A stretch of DNA of 64,000 nt from Flavobacteriaceae bacterium EG-1 (GTDB lineage: Bacteria; Bacteroidota; Bacteroidia; Flavobacteriales; Flavobacteriaceae): NCBI RefSeq assembly GCF_009649685.1, contig NZ_WJPK01000006.1:62001-126000 (forward strand). Direction: 5' to 3'. Every line of letters begins with the position of its first letter. The first letter of the stretch is position 1. The translations under genes and the position numbers were made by a program. Under the pieces are notes generated by a model. It had not been told where the DNA came from. It was given only the letters and a program-made list of their open reading frames with translations, and searched no databases. Below, piece by piece: positions 18,138 through 27,855 of this stretch.

Positions 18138-19160
18138 CTAAAATAAACCTGGTTGCGCACCACCCTTTATTCTTCCCAAATGCTTATACGCTAATTCGGT
18201 AACTTCTCTACCCCTTGGCGTACGCATGATAAAACCTTGTTGTATAAGAAAAGGCTCATATACTTCTTCTATAGTTTCGGCACTTTCAGAAACTGCTGTT
18301 GCTAATGTGGTAATACCAACAGGCCCACCTTTAAACTTATCAATAATAGTGGTTAAGATCTTATTATCCATCTCATCTAAACCATGTGCATCAACATTTA
18401 AGGCTTTAAGACTATACTTGGAGATTTCCATATCAATATTTCCATTTCCTTTAATTTGAGCAAAATCTCTAACACGTCTTAATAATGCATTACAAATTCG
18501 AGGTGTACCTCTACTTCGACCTGCTATTTCTATAGATGCTTCATTAGTAATTTGAACATTCAATATATGAGAACTACGCTGAACAATGGTCGATAGTAAT
18601 TCAGTATCATAATATTGTAATCTACTTTGAATTCCAAAACGTGCGCGCATTGGCGCGGTTAAAAGCCCCGACCTAGTTGTTGCTCCAATTAAAGTAAACG
18701 GGTTTAAATTTATTTGTACAGAGCGTGCATTCGGCCCTGTCTCTATCATAATATCAATTTTATAATCCTCCATTGCCGAATACAAATACTCTTCAACAAT
18801 TGGGCTTAAACGATGAATCTCATCAATAAAGAGTACATCTCTATCGTCTAAATTAGTTAACAAACCAGCCAAATCTCCCGGTTTATCTAATACAGGACCC
18901 GATGTAACTTTAATTCCAACGCCAAGTTCATTAGCCAAAATATGAGCTAAAGTAGTTTTTCCTAATCCAGGTGGGCCATGAAACAAAGTATGATCTAAAG
19001 CCTCATTACGTTGATTTGCGGCTTCTACAAACACCTTAAGATTCTCAAGAACCTGTGCTTGACCGGTAAAGTCATCAAATGAGACTGGACGTAATGCCCT
19101 TTCAACGTCAAGTTCTGCTTGCGAAAAATTCTCGCTTGAAGGATCTAAATTCTCGTTCAT
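18138..19160 (-). CDS. ruvB: Holliday junction branch migration helicase RuvB
   Basis: The 340-residue AAA+ motor of the RuvABC system. Walker A is GPPGLGKTT, near 64-72, Walker B is FIDEIHR near 114-120, and sensor 1 lies near GATTRSG. A C-terminal winged helix ends [14 protein letters not shown]. The N-terminus [12 protein letters not shown] is the usual one in the family, which fixes the start even though a -7 promoter element lies only about 6 bp upstream. It is divergent from the acyl-CoA oxidase-like gene, 88 bp away. Confidence 0.96.
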   Translation of the reverse strand: MNENLDPSSENFSQAELDVERALRPVSFDDFTGQAQVLENLKVFVEAANQRNEALDHTLFHGPPGLGKTTLAHILANELGVGIKVTSGPVLDKPGDLAGLLTNLDDRDVLFIDEIHRLSPIVEEYLYSAMEDYKIDIMIETGPNARSVQINLNPFTLIGATTRSGLLTAPMRARFGIQSRLQYYDTELLSTIVQRSSHILNVQITNEASIEIAGRSRGTPRICNALLRRVRDFAQIKGNGNIDMEISKYSLKALNVDAHGLDEMDNKILTTIIDKFKGGPVGITTLATAVSESAETIEEVYEPFLIQQGFIMRTPRGREVTELAYKHLGRIKGGAQPGLF

Positions 19161-19165
19161 ATTCT

Positions 19166-19173
19166 CAAAGATA
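19166..19173 (-). promoter_or_regulatory. Candidate -7 promoter element immediately before ruvB
   Basis: The minus strand reads TATCTTTG, an exact TAnnTTTG match, with a TTG at 19197-19199 on the same strand, 23 bp further up. The box ends 5 bp before the ruvB ATG, so transcription would begin at or next to the start codon. Confidence 0.45.
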
Positions 19174-19248
19174 ATTAAACACTATTTAACTCGTTTCAAT
19201 CTTATTATACTTCCGTAAATTTTCAATAGAAATTCGTAATTTCAACTT

Positions 19249-21513
19249 ATGCAAAATACTAATTATACCTCTGGCGTTCTTCAATACATTCCTTTCTTTT
19301 ATGTTATTTGGTCTGATAATTTAATTACCGCTTCAGAACTTAATGTTGTGCAAAAATCTATTTTAGATGATCAAAGTCTTTCCAATGAGGATAGAAAACA
19401 ACTTAAATCTTGGTTAAACCCTAAAAACCCTCCTGTAGATAATGAATTAAAAAATTGGAACCATATTGTATCTAATTCTAATGTTAATCTAATTGAGAGT
19501 GAAACATATCCGTTAGCAGCATTTAGTCAAAAGTTTGTTTGTAAATATTATGACACCTGCCCATTTAATGAAAACCTAAAGAATATTGAAATAAATTTAG
19601 GTATTCAACCCAACCACTACAATCACCTTTTTGATATAGAGGTTATTCATGCAAGTACTTCGAATTTTTATGATGCTAGCCAAATTGATACTATTTTAAA
19701 AGGAAAACATGCCAAAGTTGTTGATGATTTTAGAACTGTTTTAAATGACCCTATTTTTAAGTGGGATGTGCATAGAAACAAAAAAGAGTTTAGAGAAGTT
19801 GTCTTAAATCAAGTTAAGTTTTTAGCATCCAAAGGTTATGGGGCCTTGGCGTACCCAAAAGAATATGGTGGTAAAAATGATATGGAGGGGTACGCCTATA
19901 TGTTTGAAAACATGATGTATGTTGACGGAAGTCTTACAATAAAATTTGGTGTGCAAGTAGGATTATTTGGGGGTAGTATTCAAAAATTAGGCACAAAAAG
20001 ACATCATGATTTGTACTTAACGGATGCGGGTTCTGCAAAATTACTTGGTTGTTTTGCAATGACAGAAACTGGTCATGGTTCTAATGTACGAGGAATTAAA
20101 ACTACTGCTACTTATGATAAAAAAACAGATAGTATTATTGTACATACACCAGGGAAAAATGACAACAAAGAATATATTGGCAATGCGCTACATTCTACAA
20201 TGGCTTCCGTTTTCGCCCAACTTATTGTAGATGGCAAAAATGAAGGTGTACACGCTATTTTAGTGCCATTACGTGATAAAAACCATAATGAACTTCCTGG
20301 AATTACAGTAGAGGACAATGGATACAAATTAGGTTTAAATGGAGTAGATAATGGTAAAATTTGGTTTAATCAAGTTGCGGTTCCTCGTGCTAATCTATTA
20401 AACAAATACGGGGAAATAAAACCTGATGGAAGTTATTATTCGGATATAAAAAATCCGAATAAACGATTTTTCACCATGCTTGGCACTTTGGTTGGTGGAC
20501 GTATTTGTGTAGCAAGAGCAGGATTGGGCGGTGCAAAAATGGCTTTAGCCGTCGCTGTTAAACATGCTCTCAAAAGAAGACAATTTAATGACAGCATAAA
20601 AATTCAGGAAGATTTATTAATGGATTATCCTTCGCACCAATTGCGATTGACCCCTTTAATTGCCAGTGCTTATGTATATCATTTTGCGTTAGATAAGATG
20701 ATGGCTGTTTATTGTGACGATTCGCAACCCGACAAACGAAAAGTAGAAACCCAGGTTGCAGGACTTAAATCGATTATTACCTGGTACGCAAATGACACCA
20801 TACAAGAATGTAGAGAAGCTTGCGGTGGCAAAGGCTACCTTATTGAAAATAGAATTGCAGACCTAAAAGGTGATGTTGATATTTTTACAACATTTGAAGG
20901 GGACAATACCGTTCTTTTACAACTAGCTGCTAAAGGAGTACTCTCAGATTTCAAATCTGAGTTTAATAGTGCAGGCTTCACTTCAGTATTAAAAATATTA
21001 GGAATTCAAATTAGTGATAAATTAACTACTATTAACCCTATTTATAGCAATAAAATAGATAAGGACCATTTATACAACTTAAAATTCCACAAACATGCCT
21101 TTAATTATAAGACTCGAAGACTAACATATACGTTAGCCATGCGAATTAGAGGATATATTAAAAAAGGAATTCCGTCGTATCAAGCATTTATGAAAGTTCA
21201 AACACATGTTATTGAACTAGGTAAAGCCTACAGTACGGAACTTGCTTACATTACTTATTGCGAGTACTTAGACACTATAAAAGACGACAAAAATAAAGCA
21301 CTATTTACAAAATTGGGAACTCTATTTGCTTTACAAGAAATACGTAAGAATTCTGAATGGTATTTAGAACAAGGATATCTTGGTGGAACTAAATCCAAAG
21401 CTATTAGACAAAGAGTAGAACGATTATGTACAGAATTAAGACCACATATTGGTGTGTTGGTTGATGGTTTTGGAATTCCTGACCATTGTATGAGCGCACC
21501 AATTGCTAAGTAG
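19249..21513 (+). CDS. Acyl-CoA dehydrogenase / acyl-CoA oxidase-like flavoprotein
   Basis: A 754-residue cytoplasmic enzyme of the long acyl-CoA oxidase-like type. After an N-terminal extension it has the flavin-binding core (CFAMTETGHGSNVRGIKTTA near 266-285; LGLNGVDNGKIWFNQVAVPR near 362-380), an ACOX-type helical domain (ACGGKGYLIENRIADLKGD near 523-541; TTFEGDNTVLLQLAAKG near 545-561) and an extra C-terminal acyl-CoA oxidase domain. It should form the 2,3-double bond in acyl-CoA, passing electrons to oxygen or to an electron-transfer flavoprotein. In Flavobacteriaceae this gene often sits beside ruvB and the oxidase operon, as here. Confidence 0.88.
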   Translation: MQNTNYTSGVLQYIPFFYVIWSDNLITASELNVVQKSILDDQSLSNEDRKQLKSWLNPKNPPVDNELKNWNHIVSNSNVNLIESETYPLAAFSQKFVCKYYDTCPFNENLKNIEINLGIQPNHYNHLFDIEVIHASTSNFYDASQIDTILKGKHAKVVDDFRTVLNDPIFKWDVHRNKKEFREVVLNQVKFLASKGYGALAYPKEYGGKNDMEGYAYMFENMMYVDGSLTIKFGVQVGLFGGSIQKLGTKRHHDLYLTDAGSAKLLGCFAMTETGHGSNVRGIKTTATYDKKTDSIIVHTPGKNDNKEYIGNALHSTMASVFAQLIVDGKNEGVHAILVPLRDKNHNELPGITVEDNGYKLGLNGVDNGKIWFNQVAVPRANLLNKYGEIKPDGSYYSDIKNPNKRFFTMLGTLVGGRICVARAGLGGAKMALAVAVKHALKRRQFNDSIKIQEDLLMDYPSHQLRLTPLIASAYVYHFALDKMMAVYCDDSQPDKRKVETQVAGLKSIITWYANDTIQECREACGGKGYLIENRIADLKGDVDIFTTFEGDNTVLLQLAAKGVLSDFKSEFNSAGFTSVLKILGIQISDKLTTINPIYSNKIDKDHLYNLKFHKHAFNYKTRRLTYTLAMRIRGYIKKGIPSYQAFMKVQTHVIELGKAYSTELAYITYCEYLDTIKDDKNKALFTKLGTLFALQEIRKNSEWYLEQGYLGGTKSKAIRQRVERLCTELRPHIGVLVDGFGIPDHCMSAPIAK

Positions 21514-21532
21514 TAAACTAATTACTTAAATT

Positions 21533-22357
21533 CTAATTCTCCTTATGCAGTTGTGATTTATCTAAAAATTTCACAATTGAAATCGTTGAATTACCATACA
21601 GATGAGTTTTGGCTGTTCCTCGAGAAGTTAGCTCAAAATTTGTTAAGGCATTTACATCAGCATTGGTAGAACCTTCCAGGTTTAACGTAATATCAGAAGC
21701 TTCGAGTCGCGAACCTTTAAAATTGGAGTTATCATACAAATTAACATTCAAGATGTCTGACGAACCCTCCATTCGAACCGATGCATTTTTACGCATTTCT
21801 ATGGCATTCGTTTCTGTTACAGCATAAATACGTGCATCTATTCGATCTTTTAGGTTGATATTGACTGAATCTGCTTCAATATTTAAATCAGCAGAACTAT
21901 TTCCTTCCATGTTAATATCAACGACAGCCGCACTAGCAAGCATTTCTAATTTAGAAGCATTATACGTATTTATTATCAAATTATCTGGCACAGTAACTTT
22001 TTCTTTTATAACAAGTTTACCATCCCGTAACGTAATACCATCTAATTCTCTAAAACGAATAATTATATTAAACTTCTTACTACCTGTAACTTTATAGAAA
22101 CAACTAATTTCTAATGTATTCCCAGAAACTTTGAATTTAAGAATATCAATTAAATTATCATCAGCTTCAATAAAATAACCTGGCTCATCAGCTTGTTCTA
22201 AGGTAACATCCAAATCATCCTTTAATTCAACAGAACTAAATTCTGGTAGTACATCTTCTACGATAACAACATTTCTATTGCCTTTAATTTTAGGTTTACG
22301 TTGCGAAAATCCTTGGAAACAAAAAACTATGGAAACTATTAATACGAGATTTTTCAT
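21533..22357 (-). CDS. Exported DUF2807 (head GIN domain) protein
   Basis: A 274-residue protein with a signal peptide (cleavage near CFQGFSQ, residue 19) followed by a repeat-rich beta-helix-like DUF2807 domain. Strands such as VELKDDLDVTLEQ, LEISCFYKV and ITLNLEGSTNADVNALTNFEL show the regular alternation of the family. The protein is probably periplasmic or surface-bound; no enzyme activity is known for the family. It is convergent with the acyl-CoA oxidase-like gene, with 19 bp between them and no clear terminator. Confidence 0.8.
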   Translation of the reverse strand: MKNLVLIVSIVFCFQGFSQRKPKIKGNRNVVIVEDVLPEFSSVELKDDLDVTLEQADEPGYFIEADDNLIDILKFKVSGNTLEISCFYKVTGSKKFNIIIRFRELDGITLRDGKLVIKEKVTVPDNLIINTYNASKLEMLASAAVVDINMEGNSSADLNIEADSVNINLKDRIDARIYAVTETNAIEMRKNASVRMEGSSDILNVNLYDNSNFKGSRLEASDITLNLEGSTNADVNALTNFELTSRGTAKTHLYGNSTISIVKFLDKSQLHKEN

Positions 22358-22432
22358 CTTAGTGTTCTTTCTTTTTTAAAGATATTATAAAAACTGACAT
22401 AACACCAAACTACTAAAATTATGCCATAAAAA

Positions 22433-22469
22433 AACCCTGACTCTTTTTTAAGATTCAGGGTTCTAAAAT
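22433..22469 (-). terminator. Intrinsic terminator after coxA
   Basis: On the minus strand AACCCTGA (22462-22455) pairs with TCAGGGTT (22440-22433). The stem extends inward through one mismatch to about 12 bp around an A-rich loop and is followed by a run of T. It lies 20 bp beyond the coxA stop and ends the eight-gene respiratory operon. Confidence 0.85.
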
Positions 22470-22482
22470 ATTATAATATTCC

Positions 22483-24306
22483 CTAATGATGCAGTTCTTC
22501 TTCATCATCTTTCATAGGTACCGTTTGCGGTACAAAATCTTGACTAGCTATTATATACTCACCATTGTCATCCGTTTTACTATAATCATAAGGCCAACGG
22601 TATACGTGAGGTATTGCACCTTCCCAGTTTCCATGTATATGCTTCAACTCTGTTGTCCACTCTAATGTAGTTGCATTCCAAGGATTCTTCGGACCAACTT
22701 TTCCGTAGAAAATACTACGAACAAAGTTAAAAGCAAATATTAATTGTGCTCCTGCTGTTATTAAGGCAAAAACTGTCATTAATACTTGAACATCAGTCAA
22801 CTCATCGAACATTGGAAAAGCCGTATTTTCATAATATCTACGCGGAACACCTGCCATACCAACAAAATGCATGGGGAAAAATATACCGTAAGAACCAACT
22901 GCTGTTATCCAGAAGTGTACATATCCTAGATTTTTGTTCATCATTTTACCTTCAAACATCTTAGGGAACCAATGATAAACCCCAGCAAACAAACCATACA
23001 ATGCTGAAATACCCATAACTAAATGAAAGTGTGCTACAACAAAATATGTATCATGAACATTAATATCTAAAGTACTATCCCCAAGAATTATTCCTGTAAG
23101 TCCCCCAGTAATAAAAGTAGAAACCATACCAATAGAAAATAACATACCTGTATTTAATTGTAAGTTTCCTTTCCATAAAGTTGTAATCCAGTTAAACGAT
23201 TTTACCGCAGAAGGTATTGCAATTAATAATGTTGTAAAAGTAAATACAGAACCTAAAAATGGATTCATTCCTGATAGAAACATGTGGTGACCCCAAACGA
23301 TGGTTGATAAAAATGCAATTGCTATAATCGATGCAATCATTGCACGATAACCAAAAATTGGTTTTCTAGCATTTACAGCCATAACTTCAGATACAATACC
23401 CATTGCAGGTAATATTACTATGTACACTTCCGGATGACCCAAGAACCAGAATAAGTGCTCATAAAGCACAGGAGAACCACCTTGATAATGTAACACCTCA
23501 CCTTGAATGAATATATCAGATAAGAAGAATGAAGTTCCAAAACTTCTATCCATTAACAGCAACAAACCAGCAGACAATAAGACTGGAAACGATATTACAC
23601 CTATAATTGCAGTAACGAAAAAAGCCCATATTGTTAATGGCATTCTGGTCATTGACATTCCTTGTGTACGTAAATTTAAAACGGTAACTATATAGTTTAA
23701 CGAGCCTAATAATGAAGATGCGATAAAAACCGTCATCGCAACTAACCATAATGTCATACCTAATCCTGAACCTGATTGCGCCATGGGCAATGCACTAAGT
23801 GGAGGGTAAACCGTCCATCCGGCAGATGCAGGTCCAGATTCAATAAACAATGAACTCAACATAATAATACTTGACAAAAAGAAAAGCCAGTATGAAACCA
23901 TATTTAAGAATCCTGAAGCCATATCCCTTGCACCTACTTGCAATGGAATAAGTAGATTACTAAACGTTCCACTTAAACCTGCAGTTAATACAAAGAATAC
24001 CATTATGGTACCATGTATTGTAACTAATGCTAAATAAACATCAGCATCCATTACACCATCAGGTGCCCATTTACCCAATACTGTCTCAAAAATTCCAAAA
24101 GACTCACCAGGCCATGCCAATTGCATTCTAAACAATAGCGACATACTAATACCAATAAAGCCCATTATAAGGCCAGTAATCAAATACTGCTTCGAGATCA
24201 TTTTATGATCCTGACTAAAGATGTATTTGGTTATAAAGGTCTGTTTATGGTGATGTCCGTGATCATCTCCATGTTCGTCCTCGTGTCCGTGTCCTAATTC
24301 CGACAT
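22483..24306 (-). CDS. ctaD: Cytochrome c oxidase subunit I (aa3-type)
   Basis: The 607-residue catalytic subunit, with twelve or more membrane helices carrying haem a, haem a3 and CuB. Family markers are present: WFLGHPEVYIVILPAMG (CuB His and Tyr region), WGHHMFLSGMNP, and HDTYFVVAHFHLVMGISA (haem ligands). A His-rich cytoplasmic N-terminus (GHGHEDEHGDDHGHHH) is common in this group. It is the last gene of the operon, 34 bp after the subunit II gene. Subunit III is not in this window. It reduces oxygen with electrons delivered from alternative complex III. Confidence 0.96.
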   Translation of the reverse strand: MSELGHGHEDEHGDDHGHHHKQTFITKYIFSQDHKMISKQYLITGLIMGFIGISMSLLFRMQLAWPGESFGIFETVLGKWAPDGVMDADVYLALVTIHGTIMVFFVLTAGLSGTFSNLLIPLQVGARDMASGFLNMVSYWLFFLSSIIMLSSLFIESGPASAGWTVYPPLSALPMAQSGSGLGMTLWLVAMTVFIASSLLGSLNYIVTVLNLRTQGMSMTRMPLTIWAFFVTAIIGVISFPVLLSAGLLLLMDRSFGTSFFLSDIFIQGEVLHYQGGSPVLYEHLFWFLGHPEVYIVILPAMGIVSEVMAVNARKPIFGYRAMIASIIAIAFLSTIVWGHHMFLSGMNPFLGSVFTFTTLLIAIPSAVKSFNWITTLWKGNLQLNTGMLFSIGMVSTFITGGLTGIILGDSTLDINVHDTYFVVAHFHLVMGISALYGLFAGVYHWFPKMFEGKMMNKNLGYVHFWITAVGSYGIFFPMHFVGMAGVPRRYYENTAFPMFDELTDVQVLMTVFALITAGAQLIFAFNFVRSIFYGKVGPKNPWNATTLEWTTELKHIHGNWEGAIPHVYRWPYDYSKTDDNGEYIIASQDFVPQTVPMKDDEEELHH

Positions 24307-24340
24307 AATCAGTTATTTATTTTTTTGTCTTATTGTTTTA

Positions 24341-25399
24341 TTATTCTGCAACAGCCATACTTTGACCAAAGGTCTTTTGATCAGCTATCCATTTGTTGAA
24401 ATCATCCTCAGATTCAACAATAATCTTCATTTGCATATTGTAATGTGATTTTCCACAAATCTTATTACAAATCAACAGAAAATCATACTCCCAAGGATCA
24501 GAATTTGGCTCCCCATTAGCAGCTTTCTCAGCTCTAATTTTATTAGTTCTTTTAACTTTTTCAACCACATCTGGATCCTGTCTCATTTCCGCTGTAGTTT
24601 TTATTGGAGTAAATGAGAATTCTGTAATCATACCAGGAACACAATTCATTTGCGCCCTAAAATGTGGCATATAGGCCGAATGTAAAACATCCTGTGAACG
24701 CATCTTAAAATTCACCTTACGACCAACAGGTAAGTGTAGTTCTTTCACTATAACATCATCATTACCATAGGCATCACCTTCATCAATACCCAAAATATTA
24801 GCTTTATCAATATCAATTAACCTAACATTTGAATCTCCTAATACATTATCATCTCCAGCGTAACGGGCTGTCCAATTAAATTGTTGCGCATATAACTCAA
24901 CTATAATAGGATCGTCTTCATCATTAACATCTGTAATTACCGTCCATGTATATAGTCCCCAAATGATTAGACCAGCTAATACAATTGTTGGAATTATAGT
25001 CCAAATAAACTCGAGTTTATCATTATCTGCAAAATACAATGCTTTTTTACCTTCTTCACCTCTATACTTATAAGCAAAATAGTGCAATAACGCTTGCGTA
25101 ATAGTTTGTACAATAAAAATTAATACGAACGATATTAACATTAACAAGTCATATTCTCCACCATGAGCGGAAGCAGCCTCCGGCAAAAGCATTTTAGAAT
25201 ACTTCCAAAAGCTAAAAATTGTGATACCATAAATGAATATCAAAAAGGCAAACATCAAATATCCATTGTATTTATTGTCCTTGTCGGTAGCAACTTCGCT
25301 ATTACTTGAATTGGTTTGCGAGAGCTCAAATATTTTGGCCATTTGCCAAACAGCAATAGCTACTAAAACCAAAACAATTAAAATCAAAAATGTATTCAT
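24341..25399 (-). CDS. coxB: Cytochrome c oxidase subunit II
   Basis: 352 residues. Three hydrophobic segments come first (about 1-20, 48-70 and 84-110, with another near 135-150), followed by the periplasmic cupredoxin domain that holds the binuclear CuA centre. HSAYMPHFRAQMN and CNKICGKSHYNMQM supply the CuA ligands (two His, two Cys, Met). No haem c motif is present, so an outside or partner cytochrome must deliver electrons. It sits between actF (26 bp upstream) and coxA. Confidence 0.95.
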   Translation of the reverse strand: MNTFLILIVLVLVAIAVWQMAKIFELSQTNSSNSEVATDKDNKYNGYLMFAFLIFIYGITIFSFWKYSKMLLPEAASAHGGEYDLLMLISFVLIFIVQTITQALLHYFAYKYRGEEGKKALYFADNDKLEFIWTIIPTIVLAGLIIWGLYTWTVITDVNDEDDPIIVELYAQQFNWTARYAGDDNVLGDSNVRLIDIDKANILGIDEGDAYGNDDVIVKELHLPVGRKVNFKMRSQDVLHSAYMPHFRAQMNCVPGMITEFSFTPIKTTAEMRQDPDVVEKVKRTNKIRAEKAANGEPNSDPWEYDFLLICNKICGKSHYNMQMKIIVESEDDFNKWIADQKTFGQSMAVAE

Positions 25400-25425
25400 C
25401 GTATGACTTAATTATATCTTAAAAA

Positions 25426-26742
25426 CTAATAATGAAAATGTCTACTTTCCTCAATAAAAGGATTACGTTTAGGTTGTAATGGAGCGTTTGTCAGTGCTCT
25501 AAATACCCAGAATAAAAACAATCCTGCAAAAAACAATATACCTCCTAATTCAGGTATACCAATACCCCAATGTGTGCCAACAGTTGCCGGCATTATAGCA
25601 TTATAAATATCCATATAATGACCTGCTAATATAACGATACCTGTCATACATACAAACCAATTCATTCGCTTAAAATCGCTATTCATAAGTAATAACACAG
25701 GGAATAAAAAGTTCATTGCTATCATTCCGAAAAAAGGTAATTTATAATTCTCTATTCTTGTAACATAATATGTAACTTCTTCAGGAATATTAGCATACCA
25801 AATTAACATGAATTGTGAAAACCACAAGTATGTCCAAAAAATACTAATACCAAACATAAATTTTGCTAAATCATGAATATGACTATTATTAACATCTGGC
25901 AAATACCCTTTAGACTTTAGATACACTGTTACCATTGCAATAGTGGTTATACCCGACACAAACATACTTGCAAAAATATACCATCCGAATAATGTACTAA
26001 ACCAATGTGGATCTACACTCATTATCCAATCCCATGACATCATTGATTCAGTAACCAAATAAAACACTAGGAAACCAGCTGACCATCTAAAATTTAATTT
26101 AAAATTAGAATTGTCATCAGATTCGTCTTGACGTAAAGATAGTTTTCTGGAATACTCACGATAAAATATCCAGCCACCCAAAAATATAGCTGCTCTTAAC
26201 AAAAAGAAATAAGGATTTAAATAACCTGATTTCCCTTGTATTAATTCATCATGCGCAACCACCTCTGGATCCATCCACACAAATAAATGATTCATATGTG
26301 CAACCGACAGAGCCAAAATAGCAAATACAATGATACCTCCCGGTACAATATAAGCCGTAATACCTTCCATAACTCTAAATAGCAATGGTGACCAACCTGC
26401 TTGAGCTGCACGTTGTATGGCATAAAACGCTAACGCACCTAAAGCTATCATAAAGAAAAAGAAAGCAGCAACATATAATGCCGACCATGGTCTATTTTTT
26501 AATTGTGCTAACATATGTTCATCATGAGCAGAATCGTGATGAGCATCATCTCCATGACCTTCTACTGCATGTGTTACTTCTCCACCATGTGCGGAACCAT
26601 GACCATCATCATGACTTGCTACAATAGCCTTAGCCTCTTCAACTGTACTAGGCGCAGAAAGAAAACCTGTTATTATGAATAATGCTCCAATAGCCATCAT
26701 AATAAACGAACCTATTTTTAATCGATTTGAAAATGTGTACAT
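25426..26742 (-). CDS. actF: Alternative complex III subunit ActF
   Basis: A 438-residue integral membrane protein with about ten helices, resembling a shortened ActC/NrfD-type fold. An N-terminal periplasmic or loop segment is very rich in His, Asp and Gly (HDDGHGSAHGG..., residues about 44-80). ActF contributes to the quinol-side membrane part of alternative complex III. It lies 18 bp after actE and ends 26 bp before coxB, linking quinol oxidation and oxygen reduction in one transcript. Confidence 0.9.
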   Translation of the reverse strand: MYTFSNRLKIGSFIMMAIGALFIITGFLSAPSTVEEAKAIVASHDDGHGSAHGGEVTHAVEGHGDDAHHDSAHDEHMLAQLKNRPWSALYVAAFFFFMIALGALAFYAIQRAAQAGWSPLLFRVMEGITAYIVPGGIIVFAILALSVAHMNHLFVWMDPEVVAHDELIQGKSGYLNPYFFLLRAAIFLGGWIFYREYSRKLSLRQDESDDNSNFKLNFRWSAGFLVFYLVTESMMSWDWIMSVDPHWFSTLFGWYIFASMFVSGITTIAMVTVYLKSKGYLPDVNNSHIHDLAKFMFGISIFWTYLWFSQFMLIWYANIPEEVTYYVTRIENYKLPFFGMIAMNFLFPVLLLMNSDFKRMNWFVCMTGIVILAGHYMDIYNAIMPATVGTHWGIGIPELGGILFFAGLFLFWVFRALTNAPLQPKRNPFIEESRHFHY

Positions 26743-26760
26743 ATCTTGTATGCTAAAGTA

Positions 26761-27321
26761 TTATTTTGTTAATTCTTGTTTCAGTTTCATAACATATTCT
26801 GAAACTTGCCACATTTCTTTTGTATCCATTTGAGAGGCATAAGAACCCATTGAATTCAACCCGTAATGAATAGTATGATAACTTGTACCAACTGTAATAT
26901 TTCTGGCGGCATCCGCATAACTAGGAACACCTAATATTTTTTCACGCTTTACAAGATTTCCTTGACCATCTCCTTTGTTTCCATGACAAATGGCGCAATA
27001 TATTGCATATAATTTTTGACCTTCAGCAAGGTTTTCATCAATTTTTAAAGAATCTAAAGGACTTTGCATCAATCTTGCTATCTCTTTTCCCTCCGGGGTA
27101 TTTTCATTACCATAGGGTAACCATCCTCTGGAAATGGTATTAGCGGGTGGAACCATTGCTTCTTGTCCGTTAGGTAAAATACCAGCCTCACCATAGGCTT
27201 CATAGCCCACGGGAACATACATATTTGGGAAATACTGATAATTAGGAGCATTATCGCTTTTACACGAAGACACTATCCAAACTAGTGCAAATACGCTTAC
27301 TATTTTGCTAAAACTGTTCAT
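26761..27321 (-). CDS. actE: Alternative complex III monohaem cytochrome c ActE
   Basis: A 186-residue lipoprotein-type cytochrome (signal ending VWIVSSC, Cys20) with one haem motif, CAICH, near residues 112-116. A Met ligand is probable in the NSMGSYASQM segment. ActE is the monohaem subunit of the complex, on the periplasmic face. It is 1 bp from actD and 18 bp from actF, so tightly co-transcribed. Confidence 0.92.
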   Translation of the reverse strand: MNSFSKIVSVFALVWIVSSCKSDNAPNYQYFPNMYVPVGYEAYGEAGILPNGQEAMVPPANTISRGWLPYGNENTPEGKEIARLMQSPLDSLKIDENLAEGQKLYAIYCAICHGNKGDGQGNLVKREKILGVPSYADAARNITVGTSYHTIHYGLNSMGSYASQMDTKEMWQVSEYVMKLKQELTK

Positions 27322-27322
27322 A

Positions 27323-27853
27323 CTAATGAAGGTTTTTCTCTGTCATATTAATCTCAACAGCACCTGTATCGAGCAATAAATCTTTTAACTCTTGTTCATT
27401 GTTGTGTACTTCAATTTCCATTACGAAATGGTCATCCGTAGTACGCACATCTGGATTTTCCGCTTTCTTAAATGGCCATAGTTTACTTCTCATATAAAAA
27501 GTAATAACCATTAAGTGAGCAGCGAAGAATACAGTTAATTCAAACATAATAGGCACAAAAGCCGGCATGTTTTCAATATAACTGAAACTTGGCTTACCCC
27601 CAATATCTTGAGGCCAATCAACAATCATAATATTGTTCATCATCCAAATTGCAACGCTTAATCCTAAACAACCATACATGAAAGATGTGATTGCTATTCG
27701 CGTTGGAGCTAGCCCCATTGCCTTATCTAGACCATGTACTGGGAATGGACAATATACTTCTTCTATATGATGCTTGGCAGCTTTTACTTTTTTGACAGCA
27801 TGCATTAATACATCGTCATCATTGTAATATGCCTGAATAACTTTAGATGCCAT
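27323..27853 (-). CDS. actD: Alternative complex III subunit ActD (DUF3341)
   Basis: A 176-residue membrane protein of the DUF3341 family. It has a cytoplasmic N-terminal domain (VEEVYCPFPVHGLDKAMGL-like segment near 33-50) and two membrane helices (about 55-75 and 97-118) with a short loop. ActD packs against ActC in known complexes; it has no cofactor. It is 2 bp after actC. No anomalies. Confidence 0.92.
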   Translation of the reverse strand: MASKVIQAYYNDDDVLMHAVKKVKAAKHHIEEVYCPFPVHGLDKAMGLAPTRIAITSFMYGCLGLSVAIWMMNNIMIVDWPQDIGGKPSFSYIENMPAFVPIMFELTVFFAAHLMVITFYMRSKLWPFKKAENPDVRTTDDHFVMEIEVHNNEQELKDLLLDTGAVEINMTEKNLH

Positions 27854-27855
27854 AT

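Noticed and set aside
24200-24300. His-rich coding repeat at the CoxA N-terminus considered as a metal-sensing element
   Set aside because: His-rich N-termini are common in oxidase subunit I of this group; nothing further supports a sensor role.
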